NCBI GenBank assembly: GCA_965250275.1
Contig: OZ252297.1
Location: 1,736,001-1,800,000, forward strand
Direction: 5' to 3'
Source of the DNA: G965250275 sp965250275
GTDB lineage: Bacteria; Pseudomonadota; Alphaproteobacteria; Rhodobacterales; Rhodobacteraceae
Length of the DNA stretch: 64,000 nucleotides
The position numbers and the translations under genes were made by a program. The notes beneath the pieces were generated by a model. It was not told the origin of the DNA. It made no database searches and saw only the letters and a list, made by a program, of their open reading frames with translations. Shown piece after piece: positions 35,533 to 42,849 of this stretch (positions are counted from its first letter, which is position 1; each line of letters opens with the position of its first letter).

Positions 35533-36017
35533 GGCTTGCCCTTTTCCTTCTTGCGGTGATGTTGGGCGGCTGCGCGCCGGGCCCATCGATGTCCTATCGC
35601 GACACATCTGTGCCAATTGGTGTCAGTACGCGCTTTGACGCGGCAAGATTCGCAGGCAACTGGGCGGTCCGGGCCAGATTCTCGGACGAAGAGGTCAGTG
35701 GCCCGCAGGTTTGGTCAGTGCGCGTCACTGGCACCGACACGATCTCTGTCACGGATGCCGCCCAAGGGCCAAACGACGTGCGCCGCTACACCATTCGTGA
35801 CGGAGCCCGCTTTGTGCCAATTCAGCAAGGACCGCAGCTCTGGGTTCTTTGGGTGGACGATGGCTACCGCACAGCGGCAATTGGCAACGCGGATGGAACG
35901 ATTGGGTTGATTTTGGACCGGAACACCATTGGCGGAACCGACCGGGTCGCGGCCGCCTCAGACATCCTCGAATGGCGAGGGTATGACATGAGCAAACTGA
36001 AACAGGTGAAAGAATGA
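35529..36017 (+). CDS. Lipocalin-like outer-membrane lipoprotein
   Basis: A 162-residue protein from GTG 35529. The N-terminus MRLALFLLAVMLGGCAPG contains the lipobox LGGC, predicting lipidation at Cys15. The mature part has the short lipocalin signature FAGNWAVRARF (compare the G-x-W motif of Blc-type lipocalins) and beta-strand-rich sequence. It lies between the BKACE and carnitine dehydrogenase genes with 4-nt overlaps on both sides, so it is clearly in the operon. A role in ligand capture or membrane upkeep is possible but not known. Confidence 0.72.
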   Translation: MRLALFLLAVMLGGCAPGPSMSYRDTSVPIGVSTRFDAARFAGNWAVRARFSDEEVSGPQVWSVRVTGTDTISVTDAAQGPNDVRRYTIRDGARFVPIQQGPQLWVLWVDDGYRTAAIGNADGTIGLILDRNTIGGTDRVAAASDILEWRGYDMSKLKQVKE

Positions 36018-37480
36018 CCAAGACAGCTGCGATCATCGGTGGCGGTGTCATCGGCGGCGGATGGGCCGCGCGGTTCCTGCTCAACGGTTGGAACGTTCGG
36101 GTGTTCGATCCGGACCCCGAAGCAGAGCGGAAGATTGGCGAGGTGCTGGACAATGCCCGCCGCTCATTGCCCGGGCTGAGTGACGTGCCTTTGCCGCCTG
36201 AGGGGGCGCTCACGTTCCACGAAGACATGTCAGAAGCGGTCTCCGGGGCGGAGTGGATTCAAGAGAGCGTACCGGAGCGGCTGGACCTGAAACTGACAGT
36301 TTACAAGGGCTTGCAAGAGGCTTGTGATCCAAATGCGATCATCGGCTCCTCAACCAGCGGGTTCAAACCGTCCGAGCTGCAGGAAGGTGCGTTGCGCCCC
36401 GAACAGATCATGGTCACCCATCCCTTCAATCCGGTCTACCTTCTGCCCTTGATCGAACTCGTGCCGACCGAGAAGACGGCCCCTGATCTGATCGAGCGTG
36501 CCAAGACACTGCTCACCTCTGTTGGGTTCTTTCCGCTACAGGTCAGAAAAGAGATCGACGCGCATATCGCCGACCGCTTCCTTGAGGCGGTCTGGCGCGA
36601 GGCGCTGTGGCTGGTCAAGGACGGGATTGCAACCACCGAAGAGATCGATGAGGCGATCCGGATGGGGTTCGGGATCCGCTGGGCGCAGATGGGCCTTTTT
36701 GAGACATATCGTGTGGCAGGGGGCGAGGCGGGGATGCGGCACTTCATGGCGCAGTTCGGACCGGCGCTGAAATGGCCCTGGACCAAGCTGATGGATGTGC
36801 CGGACTTCACCGACGAACTGGTGGATCTGATCGCAGATCAGTCGGACGCGCAGTCCGGCAAGCATTCGATCCGCGAACTGGAGCGTATCCGCGACAACAA
36901 CCTCGTGGGCATGATGCGCGCGCTAAAGGCCCAAAACTGGGGCGCGGGCGCGGTGCTGAACCGGCATGACACGGCTCTGAAACCCGGTGCTTTGCCGAGC
37001 TTGGACGAGGCGGATCTGAGCCAGCCGATCCTGACCGTTTCACGGGCTGTCCCACTCGATTGGACGGATTACAACGGGCATATGAACGAGGCGCGGTATC
37101 TGGAGGCCTTCGCCGCAGCCACCGACCGGTTCATGGAGATCTTGGGGTGTGACGCCGATTACATCGCGTCTGGTGGCAGCTATTTCACCGCCGAGAATCA
37201 CCTTCGTTACATCGACGAAGTGCATGCAGGCGCCAAGATCGAAGTCAGGACTCAAATGCTCTTGGGTCAGGGCAAGAAGCTGCATGTTTTCCACAGCATG
37301 TACGAAGGGGAAAAACTACTCGCCACCGGAGAAAGCTTCCTGTTGCACGTCAGTCTGGAAACGCGGCGCCCCAGCGCACCCTCTGCTGAGATTGAGGCCG
37401 CCATGGCGCGGGTGGCGGAGGCGCAGGCCGGCTTGCCCTATCCCGAAGGCGCGGGTGCCGCGATCCGGGCGCCGCAATGA
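36014..37480 (+). CDS. lcdH: L-carnitine dehydrogenase fused to betainyl-CoA thioesterase
   Basis: A 488-residue two-domain protein. Residues 1-320 are an L-carnitine 3-dehydrogenase of the 3-hydroxyacyl-CoA dehydrogenase superfamily, with the NAD-binding GGGVIGGGWAARFLLNGW at 9-26 and the catalytic region MVTHPFNPVYLLPLIE. Residues about 340-470 are a hot-dog thioesterase (AVPLDWTDYNGHMNEARYLE). The fusion matches carnitine dehydrogenases of rhizobia. The first domain makes 3-dehydrocarnitine; the second would hydrolyse betainyl-CoA to glycine betaine after the BKACE step. The gene is coupled to its neighbours by ATGA overlaps at both ends. Confidence 0.92.
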   Translation: MTKTAAIIGGGVIGGGWAARFLLNGWNVRVFDPDPEAERKIGEVLDNARRSLPGLSDVPLPPEGALTFHEDMSEAVSGAEWIQESVPERLDLKLTVYKGLQEACDPNAIIGSSTSGFKPSELQEGALRPEQIMVTHPFNPVYLLPLIELVPTEKTAPDLIERAKTLLTSVGFFPLQVRKEIDAHIADRFLEAVWREALWLVKDGIATTEEIDEAIRMGFGIRWAQMGLFETYRVAGGEAGMRHFMAQFGPALKWPWTKLMDVPDFTDELVDLIADQSDAQSGKHSIRELERIRDNNLVGMMRALKAQNWGAGAVLNRHDTALKPGALPSLDEADLSQPILTVSRAVPLDWTDYNGHMNEARYLEAFAAATDRFMEILGCDADYIASGGSYFTAENHLRYIDEVHAGAKIEVRTQMLLGQGKKLHVFHSMYEGEKLLATGESFLLHVSLETRRPSAPSAEIEAAMARVAEAQAGLPYPEGAGAAIRAPQ

Positions 37481-38241
37481 GCGCCCGTGTCCTGATTACT
37501 GCCGGAGCCAGTGGGGTCGGGCGCGCAATGGCAGAGGCCTTCTCGGCCGCCGGGGCGCAGGTGTGGATCGCGGATGTCGATGCGCAAGGCCTGAGCGCTT
37601 GTCCCGTCGACTGGCAGCGTACTGTTTTGGATGTGACCGACGAAGCGGCCGTGGCCGCACTCTTTGCCAATATCGCCTTGCATTGGGGGGGTCTTGACGT
37701 CTTGTGCGCCAATGCTGGCATCGCCGGTCCAACGGCCCAGGTCGAGGATGTGCAACTGGCCGATTGGCATGCGTGTCTGGCGGTCAATCTGGACGGCGCT
37801 TTCTTATGTGCGAAGTACGCGGCTCCGCTGATGAAGGCGCAGAAGTCCGGGGTGATGCTGCTCACCTCATCTACCGCCGGGATCTACGGCTATCCGGACC
37901 GGGCACCTTATGCCGCGGCAAAATGGGCGGTGATCGGCCTGATGAAAACGCTGGCGATGGAGCTTGGGCCGCATGGCATTCGCGCCAACGCGCTTTGCCC
38001 CGGTGCGGTCGAAGGCCCACGGATGGAAGGGGTCTTGATGCGCGAAGCTGCCGCCAAAGGGATGACTCGCGACCAGGTTTACGAAGGCTATGCGAGCGGG
38101 ACCGCGATGAAGAGCTTCGTTGAGGGCAGCGACGTGGCGGGTATGGCTGTCTTTCTGGCCTCTGAATCTGCGCGGCTTGTCTCTGGTCAGGTGATTTCCA
38201 TCGATGGGTTTACGGTGAACCCCGATCCGCAAAACGTTTGA
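37477..38241 (+). CDS. Short-chain dehydrogenase/reductase
   Basis: A 254-residue classical SDR. The cofactor motif is TAGASGVGRAMA (8-19), NAG is at about 78-80, and the catalytic Tyr-Lys is in YAAAKWAV after the Ser in LLTSSTAGIYG. The acidic residue after the second beta strand (IADVD) favours NAD over NADP. It is the last gene of the carnitine operon (ATGA overlap at 37477-37480). It could oxidise a carnitine-related alcohol or handle the acetoacetate/3-hydroxybutyrate couple; neither is shown by the sequence. Confidence 0.85.
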   Translation: MSARVLITAGASGVGRAMAEAFSAAGAQVWIADVDAQGLSACPVDWQRTVLDVTDEAAVAALFANIALHWGGLDVLCANAGIAGPTAQVEDVQLADWHACLAVNLDGAFLCAKYAAPLMKAQKSGVMLLTSSTAGIYGYPDRAPYAAAKWAVIGLMKTLAMELGPHGIRANALCPGAVEGPRMEGVLMREAAAKGMTRDQVYEGYASGTAMKSFVEGSDVAGMAVFLASESARLVSGQVISIDGFTVNPDPQNV

Positions 38242-38279
38242 GCCTTCCGGGGCCAACGGCCATTGCGTGCGCCCCCGCC

Positions 38280-38313
38280 AAAAAAAAGGCGCCCGAGGCC
38301 GGAGCCTGGGCGC
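38280..38313 (-). terminator. Intrinsic terminator, minus strand (YHS-domain gene)
   Basis: On the minus strand, GCGCCCAGGC pairs with GCCT(C)GGGCGC through one bulge, around the loop TCCG, and is followed by eight T residues (A-run 38280-38287 on the plus strand). It lies about 130 nt downstream of the YHS gene. It could also mark the boundary for the convergent carnitine operon. Confidence 0.8.
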
Positions 38314-38441
38314 AGTCTCGGAACGAGGGACAGTGAAGCGATCAGTGGGGTTCCGGCCCTCTGATCGTAGGACTTAAATGGGGGTTCAGTTTCCGGATTG
38401 AAGGGGCCTCGCACAGCTGTGAACAAAGGCGATGAGACGCT

Positions 38442-38900
38442 TCAGGCGGCCAGAACGCCCGGCCAATTGGCGTCTGCACGCGCGATATTGCCAGGAATAT
38501 TGATCGACCAGCGAGCCTGAACCGCGCGGTTGTAGTTAAGATAGAGCTTGCCCTCGTAGACGCGCCATGCGTCCGGGTCAGTGCTGGCGGTGTAGCCACG
38601 CGAGACCGCCCAGGCGCAATACCCGCCATACTGCGGCGCATAGGCGGTGGGTTCTGCCTCGAACAGCGCTTGACTCGCGGCGCTTTCGAACCGCCATTGA
38701 ACATCTCGCCAGATCACAGCGTGCGCGGATTTGCCTTTGATCGGGCGGGAGTGCAGGAAATAGGCTGTCGGATCATACCCATTGATTGCAACGCCTGATG
38801 AATTGTACACGGCGGGCTTGGCGGCCAGCGCCTGTCCCGGCAAAAGGCTGGCGGACAGTCCGGCTGAAAGGCTCGCAACGGCGGCACGGCGGGTGATCAT
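38442..38900 (-). CDS. Exported YHS-domain protein
   Basis: A 152-residue protein from ATG 38900, which has GGGAGGAGA about 8 nt upstream. It starts with a twin-arginine-like signal sequence (MITRRAAVASLSAGLSASLL, cleaved near QALA). The mature part has a YHS-type domain: AINGYDPTAYFLHSRPIKG and YGGYCAWAVSRGYTA with the single Cys. YHS domains often bind metals or act as metal-delivery modules; the role of these short exported proteins is unknown. Confidence 0.83.
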   Translation of the reverse strand: MITRRAAVASLSAGLSASLLPGQALAAKPAVYNSSGVAINGYDPTAYFLHSRPIKGKSAHAVIWRDVQWRFESAASQALFEAEPTAYAPQYGGYCAWAVSRGYTASTDPDAWRVYEGKLYLNYNRAVQARWSINIPGNIARADANWPGVLAA

Positions 38901-38985
38901 GGCGTCTCCTCCCAAAGGCGTCGACCCCCATATGGGGAATGTGGTGCGCAAAACCAACCTTTGTGGCGGGATCGTGCCAGATGTT

Positions 38986-39291
38986 TCAGTCAAAGATGTC
39001 TTCGATGACGTCAAATGCCTCTTCAAACAGGTCCTTGAAGAAACGCTTGCGGCGTTTGGTCTTTTTGCGTGGCTTGCTTGGCCGCTTGTGATCCGGCCAC
39101 GCCGCCCGGCGATCCTTGGAGTGCTTGGGATACGCGCGTTCTGGTTTCTTCTCTTTGCGCAGCATCTTGAGTTCGTGCAAAGGCGCGCCGCAGGCTGAGC
39201 AACTCAACTCGTGACGGGTTTCACCCTTCAACACCAATGCCGCGCGTGTGCCGCAATAACAGCACGTTGCGATTTTCCGCGGGTGTCCGAT
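38986..39291 (-). CDS. Zinc-ribbon protein with basic/acidic tail, apparent AUC start
   Basis: A 101-residue protein if read from the ATC at 39289-39291. Two CxxC pairs form a zinc ribbon: CCYCG (upstream) and CSACG, about 17 residues apart. A Lys/Arg-rich linker (KKTKRRKR) precedes the acidic helix FFKDLFEEAFDVIEDIFD. No ATG, GTG or TTG lies between the rlmB stop (TAG) and the first CxxC; a TTG at 39237 or GTG at 39234 would remove the first pair. AGGAGG overlaps the rlmB stop and lies 5 nt before the ATC, so the AUC start is the best reading. Expression is probably coupled to rlmB. The function is unknown. Confidence 0.6.
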   Translation of the reverse strand: MGHPRKIATCCYCGTRAALVLKGETRHELSCSACGAPLHELKMLRKEKKPERAYPKHSKDRRAAWPDHKRPSKPRKKTKRRKRFFKDLFEEAFDVIEDIFD

Positions 39292-39300
39292 CTTGGCCTC

Positions 39301-40080
39301 CTAAGCCCGGTCCTTGGAGGCATATAGGGCAATTGCCGCAGCATTTGAGACGTTAAGCGACCCAAATCCGCCATCAGCCCCGATTTTCACCAGGAGATCG
39401 ACCGTGTCCTTTGTCTTTTGCCGCAGACCCGGCCCTTCGGCGCCCAGAACAAGTGCAACGGGACGGTCCTTGCGTCCGGCCAGAGCGGTTTCGATCGTCT
39501 CTTCGGCAAGGCCGTCCAGCCCGAGCACAAGATATCCCATGCCCTGCAATTCGGTGATGGCATCTGCCAGATTGCGCACCCGCAGATAGGGTTGGCGTTC
39601 CAAGGCGCCGCTTGCCGTTTTGGCCAGGGCCCCGGTTTCCGGTGCGGAATGATGCCGCGTTCCGATGACGGCCGAGGCGCCCAGGACCTCCGCAGATCGC
39701 AGAATGGCTCCGACATTGTGCGGGTCCGTCACACGGTCGAGCAAAACCACCCGCGGGGCTTCGGCACCAATGCAGACGTCGCTCAAAGACCCCCATTGAA
39801 GGGGTCGGACTTCCAGCGCGGCTCCCTGGTGCACCGAACCCGGGTCCAGCGGCGCAGGAAACCGACGCGGGTCTGCCATTTCAGGGGTCATACCGGCCTG
39901 AGCAATGGCATCCGCGAGCTTGTCAGAGGCGTTGCGGGTGACGATCAGGCGCAGCTTCTGGCGCTCCGGGTTGACCAGGGCATCGCGCACGGCATGCAAG
40001 CCGAAGAGCCAGACTGTCTCAGCCTCGGCGGACTTGCGCGCCTTTTCCTTTTCGATCACCCATGTGGGTTTTTTGGCCAT
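39301..40080 (-). CDS. rlmB: 23S rRNA 2'-O-methyltransferase RlmB (TrmH/SpoU family)
   Basis: A 259-residue SPOUT methyltransferase from ATG 40080. An N-terminal substrate-binding domain (WLFGLHAVRDALVNP) is followed by the catalytic domain with the three SpoU motifs: LLDRVTDPHNVGAILRSA, VALVLGAEGPGLR and the GSLNVSNAAAIALY block with the conserved Asn. RlmB methylates G2251 of E. coli 23S rRNA. The annotation as RlmB rather than TrmH relies on the N-terminal L30-like domain. The upstream in-frame extension to 40128 has no family homology. It is divergent to the VOC gene. Confidence 0.9.
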   Translation of the reverse strand: MAKKPTWVIEKEKARKSAEAETVWLFGLHAVRDALVNPERQKLRLIVTRNASDKLADAIAQAGMTPEMADPRRFPAPLDPGSVHQGAALEVRPLQWGSLSDVCIGAEAPRVVLLDRVTDPHNVGAILRSAEVLGASAVIGTRHHSAPETGALAKTASGALERQPYLRVRNLADAITELQGMGYLVLGLDGLAEETIETALAGRKDRPVALVLGAEGPGLRQKTKDTVDLLVKIGADGGFGSLNVSNAAAIALYASKDRA

Positions 40081-40161
40081 CGTTGAACCTCTGGCGCGGA
40101 CCTTGCGTCGTGCCCGGCAGGAGTGCAAGCTAAAGCCTTAAAGTAGATCGCGGAGAAAGCT

Positions 40162-40521
40162 ATGATCTCTCTCGCACTTCTGAAAATCCCGGTCACCGAC
40201 CAGACCCGCGCACGGGCGTTCTATTCCGCGCTGTTCGGGGTGGAGCCCGTTTTTCACAGCGCGGACTATGGCTGGACCCAGTTCATGGTCGGTCAGTTGC
40301 CCATCGCGCTCTACACCCCCGGCGCGGGCGGCGGTGCAGGGGCTGTGGGATATGATCTGGACTTTCAGTTGAGCGCGCCCGATCTGGTGGCGCTGCGGAC
40401 CCAGATCCTGCCGCACGCGTCTGATGCGACCATCCACGAAAACGCCGATGGCAGCCGGTCGCTTGAGTTTCGTGACCCCGATGGCAACGGGTTGAAGATT
40501 ATGGCGCGAGTTGACCCTTGA
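40162..40521 (+). CDS. VOC-family (glyoxalase/bleomycin-resistance-like) protein
   Basis: A 119-residue single VOC domain: VTDQTRARAFYSALFGVEPV at the start and RDPDGNGLKIM at the end, both standard for the betaalphabetabetabeta fold. The metal ligands of true glyoxalase I are not obvious, so enzymatic activity is uncertain. It is placed between divergent rlmB and tRNA-Tyr. GGAGAAAG precedes the ATG. Confidence 0.82.
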   Translation: MISLALLKIPVTDQTRARAFYSALFGVEPVFHSADYGWTQFMVGQLPIALYTPGAGGGAGAVGYDLDFQLSAPDLVALRTQILPHASDATIHENADGSRSLEFRDPDGNGLKIMARVDP

Positions 40522-40556
40522 CGCCCCCCGCCTTGCCCGATATCTCGCGATCCGTT

Positions 40557-40640
40557 GGGCGACAGGCCGCAAGGTGTGGCAGGGGACTGTAACTCCCTCG
40601 CGGAGACGCACGCCTGGTTCGATTCCAGGGTCGCCCACCA
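40557..40640 (+). tRNA. tRNA-Tyr (anticodon GTA), class II
   Basis: An 84-nt tRNA with a long variable arm. The acceptor GGGCGAC / GTCGCCC is followed by A73 and encoded CCA (40638-40640). The anticodon stem GGGGA/TCCCT encloses CTGTAAC with GTA at 40589-40591. The variable arm contains GCG-GAGA-CGC. The T arm is CCTGG/CCAGG. Positions 8-9 (AG) differ from the usual TA. It lies at the left edge of the accessory remnant, a common integration position. Confidence 0.85.
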
Positions 40641-40680
40641 CTTCCATTTTCAGCCCAAATATATCAATTACTTACAGAGC

Positions 40681-40715
40681 AAATTGTCAAACTTATGTAG
40701 AGGGTTTGACAGTTT
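40681..40715. repeat. 12-bp imperfect inverted repeat beside tRNA-Tyr
   Basis: AAATTGTCAAAC (40681-40692) and GTTTGACAGTTT (40704-40715) match in 11 of 12 positions around an 11-nt spacer. It lies 40 nt behind the tRNA-Tyr CCA end in a low-GC gap of 176 bp that has no gene. It may be an operator, an integrase arm-type site or an attachment-related sequence. Confidence 0.45.
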
Positions 40716-40816
40716 ATGTTCCCCCTTTGGCCCGGTCTAAAGACGCCATCGCACCTTCAGCCAAACCCTTGCGACCTGCGGCAACCGTGTAAGGGCGCGA
40801 TGAAGGTGTAGCCTGT

Positions 40817-41350
40817 TTAGTCTTCATTCTTGTAGCTGATCCCATCCTTGAGCCCGCGCTCTCGGACTTCGCTTACGCTCTTTCTAGGGACCCAGTGATA
40901 GCGCCCAAAAGTGTCCTGAAACCCGAAGTCTTCTAAGCCATCGTCAAACCAGTCTTTGACCACTGGAAAATAAACAGAAAACTGTTCACCGACATCTAAC
41001 TTTTTGGGAAGTCCCCCACTAAAGGGTCCATCCGATTGAAGGTCATACGGAAAACCCTTGTATGGGTTTAATATCCCCATTTCTGCCGACCTTTTACGAA
41101 GAAGCGGCGGCTTCTTACGCGCGACTGCTGAATGGAGCGTAACTTGCTGTGGACCATGGTTGGTCGCAGATATGCATATTGCATCGGGACTGTTTTCCCA
41201 ACCTTCGCCAAAGGTAGACATGATAGAGAATGACGTTTGCACTCGCGGCTTTGGGTAAATGAACTTGGACCAAACACTCCAAACGAATCCAGCTAGGGAA
41301 ATCGCCAACGATCCCAAACTAATTATCAACGCCCAGTCTGCTGTGGTCAT
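40817..41350 (-). CDS. Hypothetical protein with N-terminal membrane anchor
   Basis: A 177-residue protein from ATG 41350, preceded by GGAGACGGC. One membrane helix is at the start (WALIISLGSLAISLAGFVWSV), then a soluble part of beta-rich character (VQTSFSIMSTFGEGWENSP, QQVTLHSAVARKK) that ends with a KNED terminus. I do not recognise the family. The gene has lower GC than the flanking core genes and lies in the accessory remnant next to tRNA-Tyr, on the same strand as the frameshifted membrane protein. Confidence 0.6.
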   Translation of the reverse strand: MTTADWALIISLGSLAISLAGFVWSVWSKFIYPKPRVQTSFSIMSTFGEGWENSPDAICISATNHGPQQVTLHSAVARKKPPLLRKRSAEMGILNPYKGFPYDLQSDGPFSGGLPKKLDVGEQFSVYFPVVKDWFDDGLEDFGFQDTFGRYHWVPRKSVSEVRERGLKDGISYKNED

Positions 41351-41423
41351 GCCGTCTCCTTGCTGTGCATTTTGTCGAGCATAGGCAACTTTTAGTAGCA
41401 CATCGCGACCAGAACCACTATGT

Positions 41424-42087
41424 TTAGGTCTCACTTCTAGGAAAGAGAAAATGGCTCAGGATAAGACTGGCAACAACAACGGTGGCTCCAATGCCAATAC
41501 CGGTGGCCGCAGCTCCGCCAACAGCGGAAGTGGTGGCAACTCCGGAGGGCAAGCTACCGAGTGGACCGGCAGCGGTGTGAGCAAAGGCTATACCGGAAGC
41601 CAAAACACTCGCGGCGGGGGTTCCGAGAAAAAGTGATACCTCGGCTTGACGGAGCCGATTCGACTTGCACGCGTTTTGCGTCTCGTTGTTGTGGATAGCT
41701 GAGAGGAGTTCGGCTACTTGCCGTTCTTCCACATCGGCCCATTTTTTGTCATCCGCCAATACCTCCTTTACTATGGAAAAGTCTTTCCCCTTCGGCACAA
41801 GGTAGCCGCTTTCGATCCGAAGCGACATAATTGTTGCCCCGAAAAAGAAGATTGAAAAGAAAAGACACGTCGCGATTGCATAGCCGCAAGCAACAAAGTG
41901 AATTGTTAAATCGTCAGTTTTTCTCGATCAAAAACCCTAAGACTGCCACAAATGATGGAAGCGCGATGGTCAGCCAGTAGCGGGCCTTGTCGTCGATTTC
42001 TTTAAAACTCGCGTCGTGAAATTCGAGTAAACCACGGAACTCACTGGCTAGAGTTTTCAATCGGTCTGATTTGGAATCCGGTTTCAA
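41424..42087 (-). pseudogene. Three-helix membrane protein split by a one-base frameshift
   Basis: The upstream part (42087 to 41914) reads from TTG 42087: a soluble stretch ending FHDASFKEIDDKARYW, the first helix WLTIALPSFVAVLGFLIEK, then TGA. The downstream frame continues in +1 register with KTDDLTIHFVACGYAIATC, a second helix ending FFFGATIMSL, then RIESGYLVPKGKDFSIVKEV and a third hydrophobic region (SVLASGIAFAHTAAG and IGIGATVVVASLILSHF). The frames join at an A5 run (TTTTT at 41918-41922 on the plus strand); with four A the two halves fuse into one protein of about 220 residues. It may be a real pseudogene, a sequencing error or a programmed shift. The ATG at 41828 lies inside the second half and is probably not the true start. 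The family is unknown; the layout resembles small multi-helix effector-type membrane proteins. Confidence 0.6.
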
Positions 42088-42167
42088 GGCAGAGACTTCA
42101 TTTCAAGTTGCGGGTCGCGTGGATTTGCCATCCATTGGTTACTAAGTCGTTTCACCACAGTTCTGTG
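42088..42167. other. Short non-coding stretch in the accessory remnant
   Basis: No gene, tRNA or terminator was seen here. It separates the frameshifted membrane protein from the possible terminase fragment, and its base composition rises toward the right. Confidence 0.4.
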
Positions 42168-42409
42168 CTACCCGTCCAGCCATTTGCTCCGCGCCACCTT
42201 GGACCGTTTCTGCGGCCCGCTGACGCTCGCCAGATCGTCGGCACGGCGCTCAAGGTCCAGCCCCACCAGCCCACGGGCGGCATAGCTGTAGGTGAGCGTG
42301 TCCAGCGCCTCATTCCGGCGTGACGCCGTTTCAGCGGCTTTGTTGTGCACAGCCTCAATCAACGCGCGGCCAATGACAGCGCCGTGTGTGTCTGGTCCGA
42401 TGAACAGGT
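42168..42409 (-). pseudogene. Possible phage terminase large-subunit C-terminal fragment
   Basis: The minus-strand frame encodes about 80 residues that contain RRNEALDTLTYSYAARGLVG and end in KRSKVARSKWLDG. The NEALD-x-x-x-Y-x-A pattern resembles the extreme C-terminus of GpA-type terminases. The N-terminal part is missing and the frame runs into the IS3 remnant at its upstream end, as if interrupted by it. The assignment is tentative because only one short motif is seen. Confidence 0.35.
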
Positions 42410-42812
42410 CCATGTGGCTGAATGACGGATCATGCATCCGGCTCGGGCCGGGATATCGGTACCACGTCTGGTCCTATGACTTTGTCTATTGCCGTTCCGA
42501 CGGCGGCATTCGACCATTGTTCTCGGACCAATGGCGGACAAGGTCTCATCGTTCCGCACGTTGCACATCATCGATGAGTTCAGCCGTGAGTGCCTGGCGA
42601 TCCGGGTGAAACGCAAGCTGAAATCGACCGACGTGATCGACGCTCTGACCTACCTGTTCATCCTGCGGGGGCCACCAGCATTTGTCCGCAGCGACAACGG
42701 GCCAGAGTTCGTCGCTCAGGCGGTTAGACTTGATCGCGGCCGCCGGCTCCCGAAACCTTCATTCAGTTGGACCGGAAGCCAGTGATGCACTAACAATCAA
42801 ACCGGACCAGTC
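42410..42812 (+). mobile_element. Decayed IS3-family transposase remnant
   Basis: Pieces of an IS3-type orfB integrase core are spread over several frames. The first (from about 42414) reads WLNDGSCIRLGPGY and HVWSYDFVYCRSDGG. The second, in another frame from about 42540, reads FRTLHIIDEFSRECLAIRV and LFILRGPPAFVRSDNGPEF, which includes a catalytic Asp and the DNGPEF block. A third shift follows at the DLIAAAG segment. The rest of the catalytic domain including the last Glu is gone. The sequence ACTAACAATCAAACCGGACCAGT near 42789-42811 looks like the right end of such elements. It is inactive. Confidence 0.75.
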
Positions 42813-42849
42813 AGATCAGGCTAGCCACTACCATTCACTCAGATAGTTG

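Noticed and set aside
41451..41636. Plus-strand 61-residue Gly/Ser/Asn-rich frame
   Set aside because: It is the exact antisense of the hydrophobic Ala/Val/Gly helices of the minus-strand membrane protein, which explains its odd composition. No conserved motif supports it.
40616..42840. Direct repeat of the tRNA-Tyr 3' end marking an attachment site
   Set aside because: No second copy of the T-arm/acceptor sequence was found by eye up to dabA. The element may have lost that end.
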